From assembly GCA_900772035.1 (NCBI GenBank), contig CAAGQE010000015.1:1-8299 (forward strand): 8,299 nucleotides of DNA, given 5' to 3'. The notes under the pieces were generated by a model, which searched no databases, had not been told where the DNA came from, and saw only the letters and a program-made list of their open reading frames with translations. The DNA comes from Candidatus Gastranaerophilales bacterium (GTDB lineage: Bacteria > Cyanobacteriota > Vampirovibrionia > Gastranaerophilales > Gastranaerophilaceae). Of this stretch, positions 6,573 through 8,299 are shown in pieces (positions within the stretch are counted from its first letter, which is position 1; the number at the start of each line of letters is the position of its first letter). The position numbers were made by a program, and so were the translations under genes.

Positions 6573-6599
6573 TAAAGTTTTCTGATTAAATGCCGATAA
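6573..6599 (+). promoter_or_regulatory. Sigma-28 (FliA) promoter with full consensus match, second small gene
   Basis: TAAAGTTT (6573-6580), then 11 bases, then GCCGATAA (6592-6599). This is identical to the enterobacterial FliA consensus in both boxes and in spacing. Transcription should start near 6606, giving a leader of about 22 bases with AGGA at 6616-6619 ahead of the ATG at 6628. Such a match implies that the organism has a FliA/SigD-family sigma factor, usually the one that runs late flagellar genes. Confidence 0.9.
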
Positions 6600-6627
6600 A
6601 CATTATATAGAAAACAGGAACTGCCAA

Positions 6628-6783
6628 ATGATTAAGAAATTGAAAACATCAAATAATAACATTTCGACATGCGTAGAGTTTTTACTTCAAGGCGCAAAGA
6701 GAAGACGTGCAATGGCAGTAGCCAGCGCAAAAACGATGAGCTCGGAAATGGGCATTAAAGCAAAATTAGTTGCATTGAATTAA
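6628..6783 (+). CDS. 51-residue basic small protein, copy 2, putative sigma-28 regulon member
   Basis: A 51-codon gene, ATG 6628 to TAA 6783, with AGGA eight bases upstream. It is the paralogue of the gene at 6316 and aligns without gaps. The shared blocks are MIKKL, TSNNNIS (7-13), VEFLL (16-20), GA (22-23), RRA (26-28) and M-G (41-42). The most variable parts are residues 14-15 and the last ten. It carries ten Lys/Arg against two acidic residues, with K-R-R-R at 24-27. No signal peptide, membrane segment or cysteine pair is seen (one Cys at 15; copy 1 has its single Cys at 33). Its own sigma-28 promoter and a T-rich terminator-like stretch downstream make it a separate unit. Function is unknown; the promoter class suggests expression together with late flagellar or motility genes. 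Confidence 0.87.
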   Translation: MIKKLKTSNNNISTCVEFLLQGAKRRRAMAVASAKTMSSEMGIKAKLVALN

Positions 6784-6841
6784 TCGAGAAAGAGTTTGAA
6801 TTAATTTAATCAACAAAATGAGAGAGAGAGTTTAAATTTAA

Positions 6842-6874
6842 CAATCAAGCGACGATGAGATTGATTTTTTTTTT
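6842..6874 (+). terminator. Weak terminator-like hairpin after the second small gene
   Basis: CAATC (6842-6846) can pair with GATTG (6859-6863) around a 12-base loop, followed after one A by a run of ten T (6865-6874). The stem is short, but the T-run is striking and lies about 60 bases after the stop. The ATG at 6855 falls in its loop, which argues against that ATG as the start of the next gene. Confidence 0.45.
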
Positions 6875-6902
6875 GCAAAAGTCAGATAACAAATGTTATG
6901 AT
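6873..6902 (+). promoter_or_regulatory. Sigma-70-type promoter of the Kelch-like gene
   Basis: TTGCAA (6873-6878) and TATGAT (6897-6902) are 18 bases apart, with TG one base before the -10 hexamer (extended -10). The predicted transcription start is at about 6909, the A of the ATG chosen for the gene. No Shine-Dalgarno sequence is present. Confidence 0.55.
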
Positions 6903-6908
6903 AAGTTT

Positions 6909-7949
6909 ATGATATTTAAGACTTTTTTAATTAGTTGTTTAACAATAAGTTTATTATGGTTTGGAGATATTATACATGCTACCGAACTCGGCGTTCGATA
7001 CATTGGAGAGATGAACACCCCAAGAGCAATGCATCATTCTCAAAAAATAGCAGATGGAACGGTCTTGATATATGGTGGATATAATAAAAAGACGACATAT
7101 ACCACCGGAGAAAAAGGAGCACCATACCATTATGAAAAAATAAGCGAAAAATCTTTTGAAATATATAACCCTATTAATAATACATTTAAAATAATCAATA
7201 AAAAAATTGAGCCATCAATACCTGAAGAAAAAAGCATTACAAAAAAAGAACAACGCAATATTGAACAATATTTTAAAAGTAAAAAAATATATTTTCAAAA
7301 AATCAGCTACCAAAAAGCAGATAAAGAAAGAATTGTTTGCATACCGTATAAAAATGCTATTCCAATTGGTTACGGACAACATGACTCTTCTGAATATTTT
7401 GCAATATACAATTTAAAAACAAAAAAAATCAGCAATCCAGTTTCTTTCAACAATTTAAAAGCCGAATATGTAAATATGAAATCTTTTAAGACAACAAAAG
7501 GAACCAAAATTTTATTTGTATATGTTTACGATGCAGAAAAAGATTATAGCAGAATTGGTGCAAAAACTAATATCAAATTTCAGACACTTGTATTTAACAT
7601 TGATAAAAACATTACTGAAAAAATTTCCGAACCGATTTCTAAAAAGTACTTTTATGAACACAAATTATTTCAACTTGAAAACGGAAACATAATAATAGAA
7701 GAAGGTAATGTATTTAAATACATTTTTGATGTTAAAAATGAAAAAATGTTACCGTTGAAAAATTATGGTTTTAAAATGCTGGCAAACGCAAATGTTTTGC
7801 CCTTAAATAATCATCAACTTTTAATAACAGGTGGATATACTACAAAAGATAATATATTAAAAAAAAAAACAAAATATTTTAATGGTAAAAAGCATATTAT
7901 GTTAGAAGAACAGATTGGGTCAAAAGCCGCATATATTTATACTTTTTAG
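6909..7949 (+). CDS. Secreted Kelch-like beta-propeller protein, function unknown
   Basis: Counted from ATG 6909 the protein has 346 residues. Residues 1-24 form a signal peptide (Lys4, hydrophobic core to about 18, probable cut after I-H-A), so it should be exported. The in-frame ATG at 6855 would add 18 polar residues before the signal and lies in a terminator-like loop, so I reject it. A Kelch unit is clear at about 35-93 (M-N-T-P-R-A, then L-I-Y-G-G-Y, then F-E-I-Y-N-P). Another begins at about 291 (V-L-P-L-N-N-x-x-L-L-I-T-G-G-Y) and ends with the protein at A-Y-I-Y-T-F. The stretch between is degenerate and lysine-rich. The last unit stops where Kelch repeats normally continue, so a shortened C-terminus or closure with the N-terminal strand is possible. 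It is richer in A and T than glmU or prs, which may reflect foreign origin or fast evolution. No partner gene is visible. Confidence 0.7.
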   Translation: MIFKTFLISCLTISLLWFGDIIHATELGVRYIGEMNTPRAMHHSQKIADGTVLIYGGYNKKTTYTTGEKGAPYHYEKISEKSFEIYNPINNTFKIINKKIEPSIPEEKSITKKEQRNIEQYFKSKKIYFQKISYQKADKERIVCIPYKNAIPIGYGQHDSSEYFAIYNLKTKKISNPVSFNNLKAEYVNMKSFKTTKGTKILFVYVYDAEKDYSRIGAKTNIKFQTLVFNIDKNITEKISEPISKKYFYEHKLFQLENGNIIIEEGNVFKYIFDVKNEKMLPLKNYGFKMLANANVLPLNNHQLLITGGYTTKDNILKKKTKYFNGKKHIMLEEQIGSKAAYIYTF

Positions 7950-8000
7950 AATAATCCATTGGTTTGGTTGTTAATGATACTTCACAGAATTGCAAAAAAC

Positions 8001-8234
8001 GTCATTCTGAGGGCAACGCCCGAAGAATCTGTTTCAACAATGATTTGTTGTAAGAGTTACAACTCTCTGTCACCCTGAACTGTCTTGGATTTGCTTCACA
8101 AAAACAAGTCGTTCGTTTCACTACGTTAGCACTCACTTTTGTTTTTGCAACTTCGGGTCTACGCTATTGCTTCGCCCTACGCAAATCCGCTTGTTTCAGG
8201 GTCTTATTCAACAAAAGATATCGCTCAGAATGAC
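8001..8234. repeat. Nested imperfect palindromic element (MITE-like)
   Basis: The ends are GTCATTCTGAG (8001-8011) and its exact complement CTCAGAATGAC (8224-8234). Inside them lie further matching arms in nested order: ACCCTGAA (8072-8079) with TTCAGGGT (8195-8202), GGATTTGC (8087-8094) with GCAAATCC (8181-8188), and CAAAAACAAGT (8099-8109) with an ACTTTTGTTTTTG arm (8135-8147). The whole can fold into one long bulged hairpin. It lacks a coding frame, begins about 50 bases after the Kelch gene, and resembles dispersed GTCATTCTGAG-type repeats that I recall from several bacterial genomes. Bases 7950-8000 hold nothing I can identify. Confidence 0.65.
8004..8028. repeat. Small hairpin at the left end of the element
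   Basis: ATTCT (8004-8008) pairs with AGAAT (8024-8028), and GGGC (8011-8014) with GCCC (8018-8021), closing an AAC loop. Between the two stems each strand has GA (8009-8010 and 8022-8023), which can form tandem sheared G-A pairs. This compact unit is separate from the long-range fold of the same DNA. Confidence 0.6.
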
Positions 8235-8252
8235 GTATATTGTCATTCTGAG
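8224..8252. repeat. Inverted pair of the 11-base repeat end
   Basis: CTCAGAATGAC (8224-8234) and GTCATTCTGAG (8242-8252) form a perfect 11-bp inverted repeat around a 7-base loop. The second arm restarts the same sequence that opens the element at 8001 and is followed by TCGAAGG, so a second element, or a remnant of one, may begin here. The remaining bases to 8299 show no gene that I can support. Confidence 0.65.
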
Positions 8253-8299
8253 TCGAAGGTGTTTGTCCTTTTAGGCTCGTGAAATATCATCATCAAAAA

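Noticed and set aside
6833..6858. Third sigma-28-like site before the Kelch gene (TAAA, 14 bases, GACGATGA)
   Set aside because: Two mismatches in the -10 box, and it sits inside a terminator-like hairpin. The TTGCAA/TATGAT pair nearer the gene is a better promoter.
8001..8252. CRISPR-like repeats
   Set aside because: The recurring 11-base motif appears in inverted orientation at unequal distances, not as direct repeats with regular spacers.
8231..8299. Possible 3' end of a minus-strand gene entering from the right edge
   Set aside because: Only about 20 codons before a stop that lies inside the repeat arm, with no recognisable motif. Other minus-strand frames also close quickly.

Overview
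The window reads as a chromosomal segment of an AT-rich bacterium. The glmU-prs pair, the lineage-type HNH protein and the overall style suggest an uncultured gut bacterium of the Gastranaerophilales (Melainabacteria/Vampirovibrionia). This placement is inference from gene content and protein style, not from a marker gene, and I hold it at about 0.5.

Left part (1-2397): a minus-strand gene with an N-terminal membrane anchor runs off the left edge. Beside it, also on the minus strand, lie a complete tRNA-Ser(GGA) gene and its hairpin terminator. A plus-strand pair follows: a 404-residue HNH-type protein and, 19 bases later, a BioG-like (DUF452) alpha/beta hydrolase.

Middle part (2398-6183): a TPR-repeat protein, then the housekeeping pair glmU (UDP-GlcNAc synthesis) and prs (PRPP synthesis). 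The pair overlaps by one base and ends in a strong intrinsic terminator.

Right-centre (6184-6854) holds the most unusual content. Two 51-codon genes encode clearly paralogous, very basic small proteins (29 of 51 residues identical, with 12 of those 29 spelled by different codons). Each has its own promoter of the sigma-28 (FliA/SigD, flagellar sigma) type. The second matches the textbook consensus TAAAGTTT-N11-GCCGATAA exactly. Each is followed by its own terminator, strong for the first and weaker for the second. I recognise no known family in them. The parsimonious reading is a new small-protein family in the motility/sigma-28 regulon.

Right end (6855-8299): a secreted Kelch-like protein with visibly AT-richer codon use, then about 350 bases without a gene. 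That stretch contains a nested, imperfect palindromic element bounded by GTCATTCTGAG and CTCAGAATGAC, which resembles a dispersed miniature repeat.

A recurring theme is the distance between promoter and start codon. Three genes have a -10-like hexamer ending 6-8 bases before the ATG and no visible ribosome binding site, as expected for leaderless transcripts.
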